NCBI GenBank assembly: GCA_030388725.1
Contig: CP128857.1
Coordinates: 1,302,001 to 1,366,000 of the forward strand
Direction of reading: 5' to 3'
DNA: 64,000 nucleotides
Origin: Prodigiosinella aquatilis
GTDB taxonomy: Bacteria > Pseudomonadota > Gammaproteobacteria > Enterobacterales > Enterobacteriaceae
The position numbers and the translations under genes are program-made. The notes beneath the pieces were generated by a model, which was given only the letters and a program-made list of their open reading frames with translations, was not told the origin of the DNA and did no database searches. Below, piece after piece: positions 54,289 through 62,059 of the stretch (position 1 is the stretch's first letter; each line of letters starts with the position of its first letter).

Positions 54289-54408
54289 GGTATCGGAGAT
54301 ACCACGACTAAAAACAACACGTGGCGGCGATACACCAGCGTGCAGTTCATTGTTTTCAGCAGGGACGAACGAAGACGTCACTGCCTTGCCTGTTTACCGG
54401 CAAGGCAG
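54289..54408 (-). promoter_or_regulatory. Structured leader of mgtA mRNA
   Basis: A 10-bp perfect hairpin CTGCCTTGCC/GGCAAGGCAG (54399-54408 with 54381-54390) lies 13 bases after the mgtL stop. A second short hairpin GGTATC/GATACC (54289-54303) lies directly before the mgtA ribosome-binding site. Probably part of the Mg2+-responsive transcription control. Confidence 0.6.
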
Positions 54409-54421
54409 CAAAAAAGCTGGC

Positions 54422-54472
54422 TTACCGGTGGATGACTCTGTTTTTCGGGTGAGGATTAGGGTCTGGTCCCAT
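54422..54472 (-). CDS. mgtL: MgtL leader peptide
   Basis: A 16-codon peptide, MGPDPNPHPKNRVIHR, upstream of mgtA on the same strand. Prolines fall at positions 3, 5, 7 and 9, exactly as in the Salmonella/E. coli MgtL (MEPDPTPLPRR...), and an acidic residue lies at 4. GGAG lies eight bases before ATG 54472. In the known system, low Mg2+ makes ribosomes fail on the acidic/proline codons, which lets transcription run into mgtA; low proline acts too. Too short for the usual gene finders. Confidence 0.85.
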   Translation of the reverse strand: MGPDPNPHPKNRVIHR

Positions 54473-54787
54473 TAGGGGTTCTCCGGTTATTGAACATGCG
54501 CAGACGATAGGGTAGGTCTGCGATATTACAGGTGGGTCTAATCGCTATCGGCAGCTTTCACTAAACTGGCGCATAGGACGACCACATCGCGGGGCTACTT
54601 TAGCTGATCTAGCCTCAATAAAGCTTAAACCGTTACTCTTTCGTATAATTAACATGAATTTTTTACAGTTTGTCGCGAGTTCGGTCAAATGCGGGTGTTT
54701 CACACGCGGATTGGTGTCGGGATTTTGGTCACGCGGGGAATTCAGGGTAAACTATATCCATGTTGATGGTTATGGTCGGGAAATCTT
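54473..54787. other. Divergent promoter region mgtL-mgtA / nrdR
   Basis: About 315 bases with both outward promoters. No clear PhoP box of the two-GTTTA type was found by eye on the mgtA side and no NrdR box pair on the nrdR side. An open frame at 54654-54929 (+) overlaps nrdR out of frame and is not coding. Confidence 0.5.
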
Positions 54788-55237
54788 ATGCATTGCCCAT
54801 TTTGTTCTGCTGTTGATACCAAAGTTATTGATTCCCGTTTGGTTGGGGAAGGTTCTCAGGTCCGCCGCCGCCGACAGTGCCTGGTATGTAATGAACGTTT
54901 TACGACTTTTGAGGTGGCCGAACTGGTGATGCCCCGGGTAATCAAGAGTAATGATGTCCGTGAACCTTTCAACGAAGATAAACTGCGTAGTGGAATGCTA
55001 AAGGCGTTGGAAAAACGGCCCGTCAGTTCCGATGACGTTGAAATGGCCATTAGTCATATCAAATCCCAACTCCGGGCTACTGGTGAACGGGAAGTTACTG
55101 CCAAGATGGTGGGAAATCTGGTGATGGATGCATTGAAAAAGTTAGATAAAGTCGCATACATCCGTTTTGCCTCGGTATATCGTAGTTTTGAAGATATCCG
55201 CGAATTTGGTGAAGAAATTGCCCGTTTGCAAGATTAA
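54788..55237 (+). CDS. nrdR: Ribonucleotide reductase repressor NrdR
   Basis: Zinc-ribbon and ATP-cone repressor of the nrd genes, 149 residues. The ribbon is MHCPFC at the start with CLVCNERFTTFE. The ATP-cone begins VIKSNDVREPFNEDKLRSGM. Binds dATP/ATP and represses ribonucleotide reductase genes. ATG 54788 gives the exact family start. First gene of nrdR-ribD-ribH-nusB, with 57 bases to ribD. Confidence 0.98.
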   Translation: MHCPFCSAVDTKVIDSRLVGEGSQVRRRRQCLVCNERFTTFEVAELVMPRVIKSNDVREPFNEDKLRSGMLKALEKRPVSSDDVEMAISHIKSQLRATGEREVTAKMVGNLVMDALKKLDKVAYIRFASVYRSFEDIREFGEEIARLQD

Positions 55238-55294
55238 CCCGCTTCTTTCAGAAGAATAAAACTGTTTTTTCTTCACGCAAAAAGGACTCGCAGG

Positions 55295-56410
55295 ATGGCT
55301 ATACAGTCTGATGAATTTTATATGGCTCATGCATTGGCGCTGGCGCGGCGTGGTCGCTTTACGACAATGCCGAATCCGAATGTGGGATGCGTCATTGTGC
55401 GTGATGGACAAATTGTCGGCGAAGGTTATCACCATAAAGCCGGTGAACCTCATGCAGAGATCCATGCTTTGCGAATGTCGGGAAAGCAGGCCAACGGTGC
55501 AACGGTGTATGTAACGTTGGAACCGTGCAGCCATCATGGCCGTACTCCGCCTTGCGCTGATGCATTAATTGAGGCGGGAGTAGCAAGAGTTGTCGCGGCA
55601 ATGCAGGATCCCAACCCCGAGGTGGCAGGGCGCGGTTTGTATCGTTTGCAGCAGGCCGGTATCGATGTTACCCACGGTGTCATGATGGCAGAAGCCGAAA
55701 AGCTTAATCGGGGGTTTCTCAAGCGGATGCGTACCGGATTCCCCTATGTACAGTTAAAAATGGCGGCTTCGCTGGATGGACGTACGGCAATGGCTTCCGG
55801 TGAAAGCCAGTGGATTACATCACCGCAGGCACGGCAGGATGTGCAGCGGTTTCGGGCACAGAGTGCCGCTATTCTGAGCAGTAGTGCTACTGTGCTGGCT
55901 GATGACCCTTCACTTACCGTCCGTTGGTCGGAATTGGATGAGGATACGCAACGTGTCTATCCGCAAGACCAACTGCGTCAGCCCGTGAGGATTATTGTCG
56001 ATAGCCAACTGCGGGTGAAACCGCAGCATCGTATTATCCATCAGCCGGGTATGACCTGGCTGGCGCGTCCCCAGCGGGATCAACAACCGTGGCCAGATAC
56101 GGTTGAACAGCTTTTGGTTCCGCAACAAGGTGATGGCAGCGACTTGGTGGCATTAATGATGCTGCTGGGAAAACGTCAGATTAACTCGGTGTGGGTGGAG
56201 GCCGGTGCTCGCTTTGCCGGGGCGTTACTACAAGCAAATGTGGTGGATGAGTTGATTATCTACATGGCACCCAAACTGCTTGGGGATTTGGCTCGTCCGC
56301 TGTGTGTGTTGCCGGGACTGGAGACGTTGGCGCGGGCACCTGAATTCTCAATGACAGATGTCCGATTGGTTGGGCCGGACCTGCGGATTATCCTGAAGCC
56401 ACAGTACTGA
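55295..56410 (+). CDS. ribD: Bifunctional riboflavin deaminase/reductase RibD
   Basis: Two-domain enzyme of 371 residues. The N-terminal deaminase (1-145) has HAE in GEPHAEIHALR and the zinc cysteines in TLEPCSHHGRTPPCADALIE. The C-terminal NADPH reductase domain starts near residue 150 (YVQLKMAASLDGRTAMASGE) and ends VDELIIYMAPKLLGD. Makes the 5-amino-6-ribitylamino uracil phosphate for RibH. The start ATG follows AAAAGGACTCGCAGG. Confidence 0.97.
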   Translation: MAIQSDEFYMAHALALARRGRFTTMPNPNVGCVIVRDGQIVGEGYHHKAGEPHAEIHALRMSGKQANGATVYVTLEPCSHHGRTPPCADALIEAGVARVVAAMQDPNPEVAGRGLYRLQQAGIDVTHGVMMAEAEKLNRGFLKRMRTGFPYVQLKMAASLDGRTAMASGESQWITSPQARQDVQRFRAQSAAILSSSATVLADDPSLTVRWSELDEDTQRVYPQDQLRQPVRIIVDSQLRVKPQHRIIHQPGMTWLARPQRDQQPWPDTVEQLLVPQQGDGSDLVALMMLLGKRQINSVWVEAGARFAGALLQANVVDELIIYMAPKLLGDLARPLCVLPGLETLARAPEFSMTDVRLVGPDLRIILKPQY

Positions 56411-56532
56411 CCACCCAGAGTAATAACCGGTGTCAGGCGGCTCTCCTGCTCCGACAAAAGCGGATACGCCGACCAAAAGAATATGATAGAATCCGCCCCC
56501 CTGCGGGGTAATAAAACAGTCAAAGGAAAGCT

Positions 56533-57009
56533 ATGAACGTTATTGAAGGTGTTGTTGCTACTCCTAATGCCCGTGTGGCGATTGCTATTGCCCGCTTTAA
56601 CCATTTTATCAATGATAGCCTGCTGGAAGGTGCCATCGATGCACTGAAACGTATTGGCCAGGTTAAAGATGAGAACATTACCGTCGTTTGGGTCCCAGGT
56701 GCTTATGAATTACCGCTGGCAGTCCGTGCGCTGACCAAAAGCACTGAAAATGGTGGGTACGATGCCGTAGTTGCTCTGGGAACGGTTATCCGTGGTGGTA
56801 CTGCGCATTTTGAATTGGTCGCCGGCGAGTGTAGTTCTGGTTTGTCTCATGTCGCCATGAGTAGTGATATTCCGGTCGCTTTCGGGGTATTGACGACAGA
56901 AAGTATTGAGCAGGCCATTGAGCGTGCAGGCACCAAAGCGGGTAATAAAGGGGCGGAAGCAGCCCTGACCGCACTTGAAATGATTAATGTATTAAACGCT
57001 ATCAAGTAA
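56533..57009 (+). CDS. ribH: 6,7-dimethyl-8-ribityllumazine synthase RibH
   Basis: Condenses ribityl-aminouracil with dihydroxybutanone phosphate; the E. coli gene is also called ribE. 158 residues with family motifs VAIAIARFNHFINDSLLEGA, VWVPGAYELPLAVRAL, VALGTVIRGGTAHFELV (the RGxTxHF active-site segment) and AFGVLTTESIEQAIERAGT. ATG 56533 after AAAGGAAAGCT. 122 bases after ribD, which may hold a promoter; followed closely by nusB. Confidence 0.97.
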   Translation: MNVIEGVVATPNARVAIAIARFNHFINDSLLEGAIDALKRIGQVKDENITVVWVPGAYELPLAVRALTKSTENGGYDAVVALGTVIRGGTAHFELVAGECSSGLSHVAMSSDIPVAFGVLTTESIEQAIERAGTKAGNKGAEAALTALEMINVLNAIK

Positions 57010-57038
57010 GCCTGATTTATTAAGTTAAGGGGAATTCC

Positions 57039-57458
57039 GTGAAACCTGCTGCTCGTCGCCGTGCTCGTGAATGTGCGGTTCAAGCGCTTTATTCTTGGCA
57101 GTTATCAAAGAACGATATTGCCGATATTGAACTACAATTTTTGAGCGAGCAGGATGTCAAAGATGTCGACATCACCTATTTTCGTGAACTCCTGTCGGGG
57201 GTTGCCAGTCAGGCTGATAAGCTTGATGCCTTGATGGTTCCTTATCTGTCCCGTCAATTGGGAGAATTAGGTCAGGTGGAAAAAGCCATTCTGCGTTTGG
57301 CTCTGTTCGAATTGAGCAAACGTGAGGATGTGCCCTATAAAGTGGCAATTAATGAAGCCATTGAACTGGCCAAGACTTTCGGTGCAGAAGATAGTCATAA
57401 ATTTGTGAATGGCGTGCTGGATAAAGCTGCTCCTCACATACGTAAAGGCAGAAGATAA
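57039..57458 (+). CDS. nusB: Transcription antitermination factor NusB
   Basis: All-helical RNA-binding factor of 139 residues that with NusE binds boxA of rRNA operons. Begins MKPAARRRARECAVQALYSW at GTG 57039 after AAGGGGAATTCC. The C-terminus, KVAINEAIELAKTFGAEDSH then KFVNGVLDKAAPHIR, is the family signature. It ends the ribosomal/riboflavin cluster before a strong terminator. Confidence 0.98.
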   Translation: MKPAARRRARECAVQALYSWQLSKNDIADIELQFLSEQDVKDVDITYFRELLSGVASQADKLDALMVPYLSRQLGELGQVEKAILRLALFELSKREDVPYKVAINEAIELAKTFGAEDSHKFVNGVLDKAAPHIRKGRR

Positions 57459-57461
57459 GAT

Positions 57462-57495
57462 AGCCAAGGCCGGTTTACCGGCCTTGGCTTTTTTG
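57462..57495 (+). terminator. Rho-independent terminator of nusB
   Basis: A 12-bp perfect stem AGCCAAGGCCGG/CCGGCCTTGGCT with loop TTTA is followed by five or more T. It stands only three bases after the nusB stop, leaving thiL to its own or read-through transcription. Confidence 0.9.
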
Positions 57496-57518
57496 ATTCA
57501 CCACAGTCTGGAAGGGTT

Positions 57519-58493
57519 ATGGTTGAAGGTGAGTTTGAGATTATTGCCCGCTATTTTGATCGGGTAAGAACTTCACGCCGGGATGTCGAACTGGGAATCG
57601 GTGATGATTGTGCTCTGTTAACCGTCGCTGACAAGCAACTGTTAGCGATAAGTACCGATACACTGGTTTCCGGGATTCATTTCCTGCCTGATATTGATCC
57701 CGCTGATCTGGCTTATAAATCCCTGGCGGTTAACCTGAGCGATTTGGCTGCCATGGGCGCTGATCCTGCCTGGTTGTCGCTGGCATTAACATTGCCGGAA
57801 GTCGACCACGCGTGGTTGACGGCCTATAGTGATAGCTTGTTTGAGCAGTTAGATTACTATGGCATGCAGTTAATCGGTGGTGATACGACTCGCGGTCCGC
57901 TGAGTATGACACTGACTATCCATGGCCTGGTTCCGGTCGGGCGTGCATTGACACGTAGCAAGGCTCGTATTGGTGACTGGATTTACGTCACTGGCACACT
58001 GGGGGACAGTGCGGCTGGTCTGGCGATTTTGCGGAATCAATGGGAAGTTACTGATCCTGAAGCACATCAGACGCTGATTCAACGCCACTTACGCCCACAT
58101 CCGCGGATTTTACAAGGGCAGGCGCTGCGCGATCTGGCCAGTGCGGTTATCGATCTTTCCGATGGATTGGTATCCGATATCCAGCATATTTTGAAAGCAA
58201 GTGGATGTGGTGCGCGAATCAACCTTGATGCATTACCTTATTCTGATGCCTTGCTGGCGCACGCCGATCCATCCTGGGCAATGAACTTGGCGCTCAGTGG
58301 TGGTGAGGATTATGAGCTGTGTTTTACCGTCCCAGAGCTTAATCGTGGTGCCCTGGATGTGGCCCTGGGCCATCTGGGGGCTCGCTATACCTGTATCGGG
58401 CAGATTGGTCCCTCTTCTGAAGGATTACGTTTTTTTCAGCATGATAAACCCCTTGAACTGAATCTGAAGGGTTATGACCATTTTGGCTCATGA
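57519..58493 (+). CDS. thiL: Thiamine-monophosphate kinase ThiL
   Basis: Phosphorylates thiamin monophosphate to the diphosphate cofactor. 324 residues, AIR-synthase fold. Metal/ATP motifs: LGIGDDCALLTVADKQLLAI, VNLSDLAAMGADPAWLSLAL, LIGGDTTRGPLSMTLTIHGL and IDLSDGLVSDIQHIL. The end overlaps the start of the decayed pgpA gene (ATGA), as in E. coli thiL-pgpA. ATG 57519 begins MVEGEFEIIARYF. Confidence 0.96.
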   Translation: MVEGEFEIIARYFDRVRTSRRDVELGIGDDCALLTVADKQLLAISTDTLVSGIHFLPDIDPADLAYKSLAVNLSDLAAMGADPAWLSLALTLPEVDHAWLTAYSDSLFEQLDYYGMQLIGGDTTRGPLSMTLTIHGLVPVGRALTRSKARIGDWIYVTGTLGDSAAGLAILRNQWEVTDPEAHQTLIQRHLRPHPRILQGQALRDLASAVIDLSDGLVSDIQHILKASGCGARINLDALPYSDALLAHADPSWAMNLALSGGEDYELCFTVPELNRGALDVALGHLGARYTCIGQIGPSSEGLRFFQHDKPLELNLKGYDHFGS

Positions 58494-58600
58494 TAAGAAA
58501 AGCGCTTAAATTGCCAAAAACCGTTTGCGCATCGTAATCCATTACATTTTCTGGCAACGAGTTTTGGCAGCAGCTGTCACCCTGGATGCCTGGAATCTTT
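58490..58600 (+). pseudogene. pgpA: Relic of pgpA (phosphatidylglycerophosphatase A)
   Basis: The original start ATG 58490 overlaps the thiL stop. Pieces of the PgpA N-terminus then appear in three different frames: a basic stretch ending AKNRLRI (58513-), then NPLHFLATSFGSS (58536-58574), which matches the PgpA NPWHLLAxGFGSG segment. The first frame stops after 15 codons. No later part of PgpA (about 140 residues) remains before dxs. The relic shows multiple small indels plus a large deletion. PgpB or PgpC elsewhere would have to cover the reaction (inference). Confidence 0.72.
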
Positions 58601-58642
58601 TTTAAACATGGATACCGGTCAGTGAAGCAATCAGGATAGCCG

Positions 58643-58690
58643 ATACGGAGTGACGATACCTTTTCCTTAGGATCTCACTCCGTATTTTTG
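58643..58690. terminator. Hairpin terminator between thiL/pgpA relic and dxs
   Basis: An 11-bp perfect stem ATACGGAGTGA (58643-58653)/TCACTCCGTAT (58675-58685) with a 21-base loop, then TTTTTG. It may end the thiL transcript; dxs converges from the right. Confidence 0.65.
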
Positions 58691-58756
58691 TAGCCATTGT
58701 TCTAAGTGAACACTATCAGGGACGCGTCGCTACTACCTTGTTTTTTTATCAGCCCT

Positions 58757-60619
58757 TTATGCCAACCATTGCGTTATCTGGTGCTCAATACCCACAGCAT
58801 CCAGACCTAGATCGGACCGAATCTCTCCCTGTACCCCTTGAGGAATAAAACGATCCGGTAATCCGATGTTTAGCACCGGGACCAAAAGTCGTTTTGACAT
58901 CAGGAATTCATTCACGCCACTGCCGGCTCCGCCCATAATGGCGTTCTCTTCCAGTGTCACCAATGCTTGATGAGTGCTCGCCAATGTCTCAACCAATGCT
59001 TCATCCAGCGGTTTGACAAATCGCATATCCACCAGCGTAGCGTTCAACGTTTCAGCTACTGTCCTCGCTTCTGGCAGCAGTGTGCCGAAGTTTAGTATGG
59101 CAATTTTCTCACCTTGTCGACGGATGATACCTTTACCGATGGGTAATGCCTGTAACGGCATGAGTTCGGCATCGATCCCGCAGCCTCGGGGATAACGTAC
59201 TGCCGTTGGGCCCTTTTGATAATGGTAACCGGTATACAGCATCTGACGGCATTCGTTTTCATCGCTGGGAGCCATGATTACCATGTTGGGAATACAACGC
59301 AGGAAGGACAGGTCGAAAGCACCCTGGTGAGTCTGCCCGTCAGCACCGACAATGCCACCACGATCGATGGCAAACAGTACTGGCAGATTCTGGATGGCGA
59401 CATCGTGAATCACTTGATCGTAGGCGCGTTGCAAGAACGTTGAATAAATAGCTACAACAGGTTTATAACCACCAATTGCCAGACCGGCGGCAAAGGTAAC
59501 GGCATGTTGCTCAGCGATCGCAACATCAAAATACTGTTGCGGATAGTCGCGGGAAAATTGCACCATCCCTGACCCTTCGCGCATGGCAGGAGTGACAGCC
59601 ATCAGTGTACTGTCTTGTGCGGCCGTTTCAGACAACCACTGACCAAAAATCTTGGAGTAGGTCGGCAGGCTTTCTTTGCTTTTAGGCAGAGTGCCACTGG
59701 CCGGGTCAAATTTTGGCACTGCGTGCCAACTAATGGGGTCTTGTTCGGCAGGTGCGTAACCTTTGCCTTTCTTGGTCATGATATGCAGCAGTTGTGGACC
59801 TTTCAGGCTACGCATATTTTTCAGTGTTTGCGCAAGCGCTTGAACATCATGACCGTCAACCGGGCCAATATAATTAAAGCCTAGTTCTTCAAACAAGGTT
59901 CCAGGCACCACCATGCCTTTCAGATGTTCTTCAGTCCGTTTCATCAATTCTTTGATGGGGGGTAATCCCGAAAGGACTTTTTTACCGCCTTCACGCAGGG
60001 TGGAATAAAGCTTCCCAGACAGCAGTTGAGCAAGGTGATTATTCAATGCACCGACATTTTCTGAAATCGACATCTCGTTATCGTTCAGAACCACCAGCAT
60101 ATCGGGCTTGATATCGCCTGCATGATTCATGGCTTCAAATGCCATTCCTGCTGTAATGGCACCATCGCCGATGACGCAGACGGTACGTCGTCCCATACCT
60201 TCACGTTCGGCCGCCACGGCCATACCCAGCCCGGCACTGATGGACGTGGATGAGTGTCCCACGCTGAGAACATCGTATTCGCTCTCTTCGCGCCAGGGAA
60301 ACGGATGCAGACCGTCTTTCTGACGGATAGTGGATATACGATCACGGCGTCCGGTCAGAATTTTGTGTGGATAAGCCTGATGGCCTACATCCCACACCAG
60401 GTGATCAAAAGGGGTGTTATAGACATAATGTAGTGCGACCGTTAACTCAACTGTACCCAAACCGGAAGCAAAGTGGCCACTCGAACGACTAACGCTATCT
60501 AACAAATATTGCCGTAGTTCGTCACATAGTTTTGGCAGGCTTTCTTTTGGCAGCAGACGCAATTCTTCTGGAGTTTCCACTAACGCCAGCGTGGGATATT
60601 TCGCTATATCAAAGCTCAT
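58757..60619 (-). CDS. dxs: 1-deoxy-D-xylulose-5-phosphate synthase Dxs
   Basis: Thiamin-diphosphate enzyme that joins pyruvate and glyceraldehyde-3-phosphate, the first step of the MEP isoprenoid pathway and a source for thiamin and pyridoxal. 620 residues. Motifs: HLVWDVGHQAYPHKILTGRR, the TPP site VIGDGAITAGMAFEAMNHAG with LNDNEMSISENVG, EQHAVTFAAGLAIGGYKPVV, and the C-terminal transketolase fold. ATG 60619 is the start, 33 bases after ispA on the same strand. Last gene of xseB-ispA-dxs. Confidence 0.98.
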   Translation of the reverse strand: MSFDIAKYPTLALVETPEELRLLPKESLPKLCDELRQYLLDSVSRSSGHFASGLGTVELTVALHYVYNTPFDHLVWDVGHQAYPHKILTGRRDRISTIRQKDGLHPFPWREESEYDVLSVGHSSTSISAGLGMAVAAEREGMGRRTVCVIGDGAITAGMAFEAMNHAGDIKPDMLVVLNDNEMSISENVGALNNHLAQLLSGKLYSTLREGGKKVLSGLPPIKELMKRTEEHLKGMVVPGTLFEELGFNYIGPVDGHDVQALAQTLKNMRSLKGPQLLHIMTKKGKGYAPAEQDPISWHAVPKFDPASGTLPKSKESLPTYSKIFGQWLSETAAQDSTLMAVTPAMREGSGMVQFSRDYPQQYFDVAIAEQHAVTFAAGLAIGGYKPVVAIYSTFLQRAYDQVIHDVAIQNLPVLFAIDRGGIVGADGQTHQGAFDLSFLRCIPNMVIMAPSDENECRQMLYTGYHYQKGPTAVRYPRGCGIDAELMPLQALPIGKGIIRRQGEKIAILNFGTLLPEARTVAETLNATLVDMRFVKPLDEALVETLASTHQALVTLEENAIMGGAGSGVNEFLMSKRLLVPVLNIGLPDRFIPQGVQGEIRSDLGLDAVGIEHQITQWLA

Positions 60620-60652
60620 CGGATGCCCATTAAGGAGTTGCTTGTATTGGTG

Positions 60653-61564
60653 TTATTTATCGCGTTCAACGATGTAATTCGCTAAGGCTTGCAGTGGTGT
60701 TACGACTAATGGAATATCACTGGAAGCCACCAAATCATTCAGCGCGGCTAAAGATTCCTGATAAAGATCTCGAGCTTTGGCTTTCGCGTTCTCCAGACCC
60801 AATAAGCCGGGGTAGGTACTTTTCCCCAATTGTTGATCGGCTCCCTGACGTTTCCCCGTCGTGGTGCTATTACCAATGACATCCAGTATGTCATCCTGAA
60901 CCTGAAAAGCCAGCCCGATAGCATTGGCGTAGCGATCAAGATAAGGTAAGGCATCCCGTCCACGCTCGCCAGCCGCCAGTGCACCTAATCGCACGGAGGC
61001 TCGAATCAATGCGCCGGTCTTGTGGCGATGGATCTGTTCGAGCGAGGACAGATCCACCTGATGTCCTTCCGCAGCAAGATCCAGCGCCTGACCACCACAC
61101 ATTCCGCTGACGCCACTGGCCTGAGCCAGTTCAGATAACATTGCCAACCGGTCACGGTCACTGACATGCAGCATAGGCGCGTCAGCCAGTATAGAGAACG
61201 CCAGCGTTTGCAACGCGTCTCCTGCCAGAATGGCGCTGGCCTCGCCAAATTTCATGTGACAGGTAGGTTGTCCTCGGCGCAGGTCGTCATTATCCATCGC
61301 GGGCAGATCGTCATGAATGAGTGAATAAGCATGAATACATTCAACCGCTGCCGCTGGTGCATCAAGGCTTTCTGTGGCTAATCCAAAAAGGTGTCCGGTA
61401 GTATAAACCAGAAACGGACGCAGCCGTTTCCCTCCGAGAAGCGTGCCATAAGTTATGGTGTCTACCAATGGACTACGCTGAAAAGGTAGTGCTGAGATAA
61501 AGCAGCTCAAAGCAGCATTGCTGCGCTGGTAGAGAACATTTAGCTGCGTATCGAAATCTGTCAT
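60653..61564 (-). CDS. ispA: Farnesyl diphosphate synthase IspA
   Basis: Prenyltransferase of 303 residues that builds C15 farnesyl diphosphate from IPP and DMAPP. First Asp-rich motif: IHDDLPAMDNDDLRRGQPTC. Second: LAFQVQDDILDVIG. Also GGKRLRPFLVYTTG near the start. It overlaps the end of xseB by 4 bases. Usual length for the family. Confidence 0.98.
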   Translation of the reverse strand: MTDFDTQLNVLYQRSNAALSCFISALPFQRSPLVDTITYGTLLGGKRLRPFLVYTTGHLFGLATESLDAPAAAVECIHAYSLIHDDLPAMDNDDLRRGQPTCHMKFGEASAILAGDALQTLAFSILADAPMLHVSDRDRLAMLSELAQASGVSGMCGGQALDLAAEGHQVDLSSLEQIHRHKTGALIRASVRLGALAAGERGRDALPYLDRYANAIGLAFQVQDDILDVIGNSTTTGKRQGADQQLGKSTYPGLLGLENAKAKARDLYQESLAALNDLVASSDIPLVVTPLQALANYIVERDK

Positions 61565-61809
61565 AGCGTTTCATTATCCGGAGTGAAAGATGTTAATGCT
61601 GCTTCCGGGTCATCATTTAATAGAATCTGCACACGTTGTTCAGCCTGTTGAAGTTTTTGTTGACCCTGGCGCGCCAGTTGAATGCCATGCTCAAATTCAT
61701 TCAGCGCTTCTTCCAGCGGTAATTCGCCAGATTCCAGACGCGTTACGATTTGCTCCAGTTCACTGAGTGAACTTTCAAAGCTGACGGGTTGTTCAGTTTT
61801 TTTCGGCAT
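61561..61809 (-). CDS. xseB: Exodeoxyribonuclease VII small subunit XseB
   Basis: Small subunit of ExoVII, 82 residues from ATG 61809 (MPKKTEQPVSFESSLSELEQ). The longer frame to 61926 is not coding; the family protein is about 80 residues. All-helical with IVTRLESGELPLEEALNEFE and a LLNDDPEA tail. Binds the XseA large subunit, encoded elsewhere. First gene of the xseB-ispA-dxs operon, divergent from thiI. Confidence 0.96.
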   Translation of the reverse strand: MPKKTEQPVSFESSLSELEQIVTRLESGELPLEEALNEFEHGIQLARQGQQKLQQAEQRVQILLNDDPEAALTSFTPDNETL

Positions 61810-62059
61810 AGTCGATTTCAGACTCCTGTTTATTCTCGTCTGGCTGTGAGGACGCCACTCAATTATCAGCGTACCAGCTTGAAATATCGCTGCAATTATA
61901 CGCTTAAAGCACGCAGCCATCCGCAATATGGTGATATACTCCGCGCTTTAGATGCTATTGGTAAAACCGTCATATAAACGGCTGGTTTTACCGATAACGC
62001 GATTTTAGCGCTCGGGGTAAATTTATTTACGCCTTTCAGACCAAGTAACGAAAGCCACC

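Noticed and set aside
54600..54630. Possible PhoP box before mgtA (TAAAG..TAAAC)
   Set aside because: The half-sites are seven bases apart in start position instead of the eleven required; not accepted.
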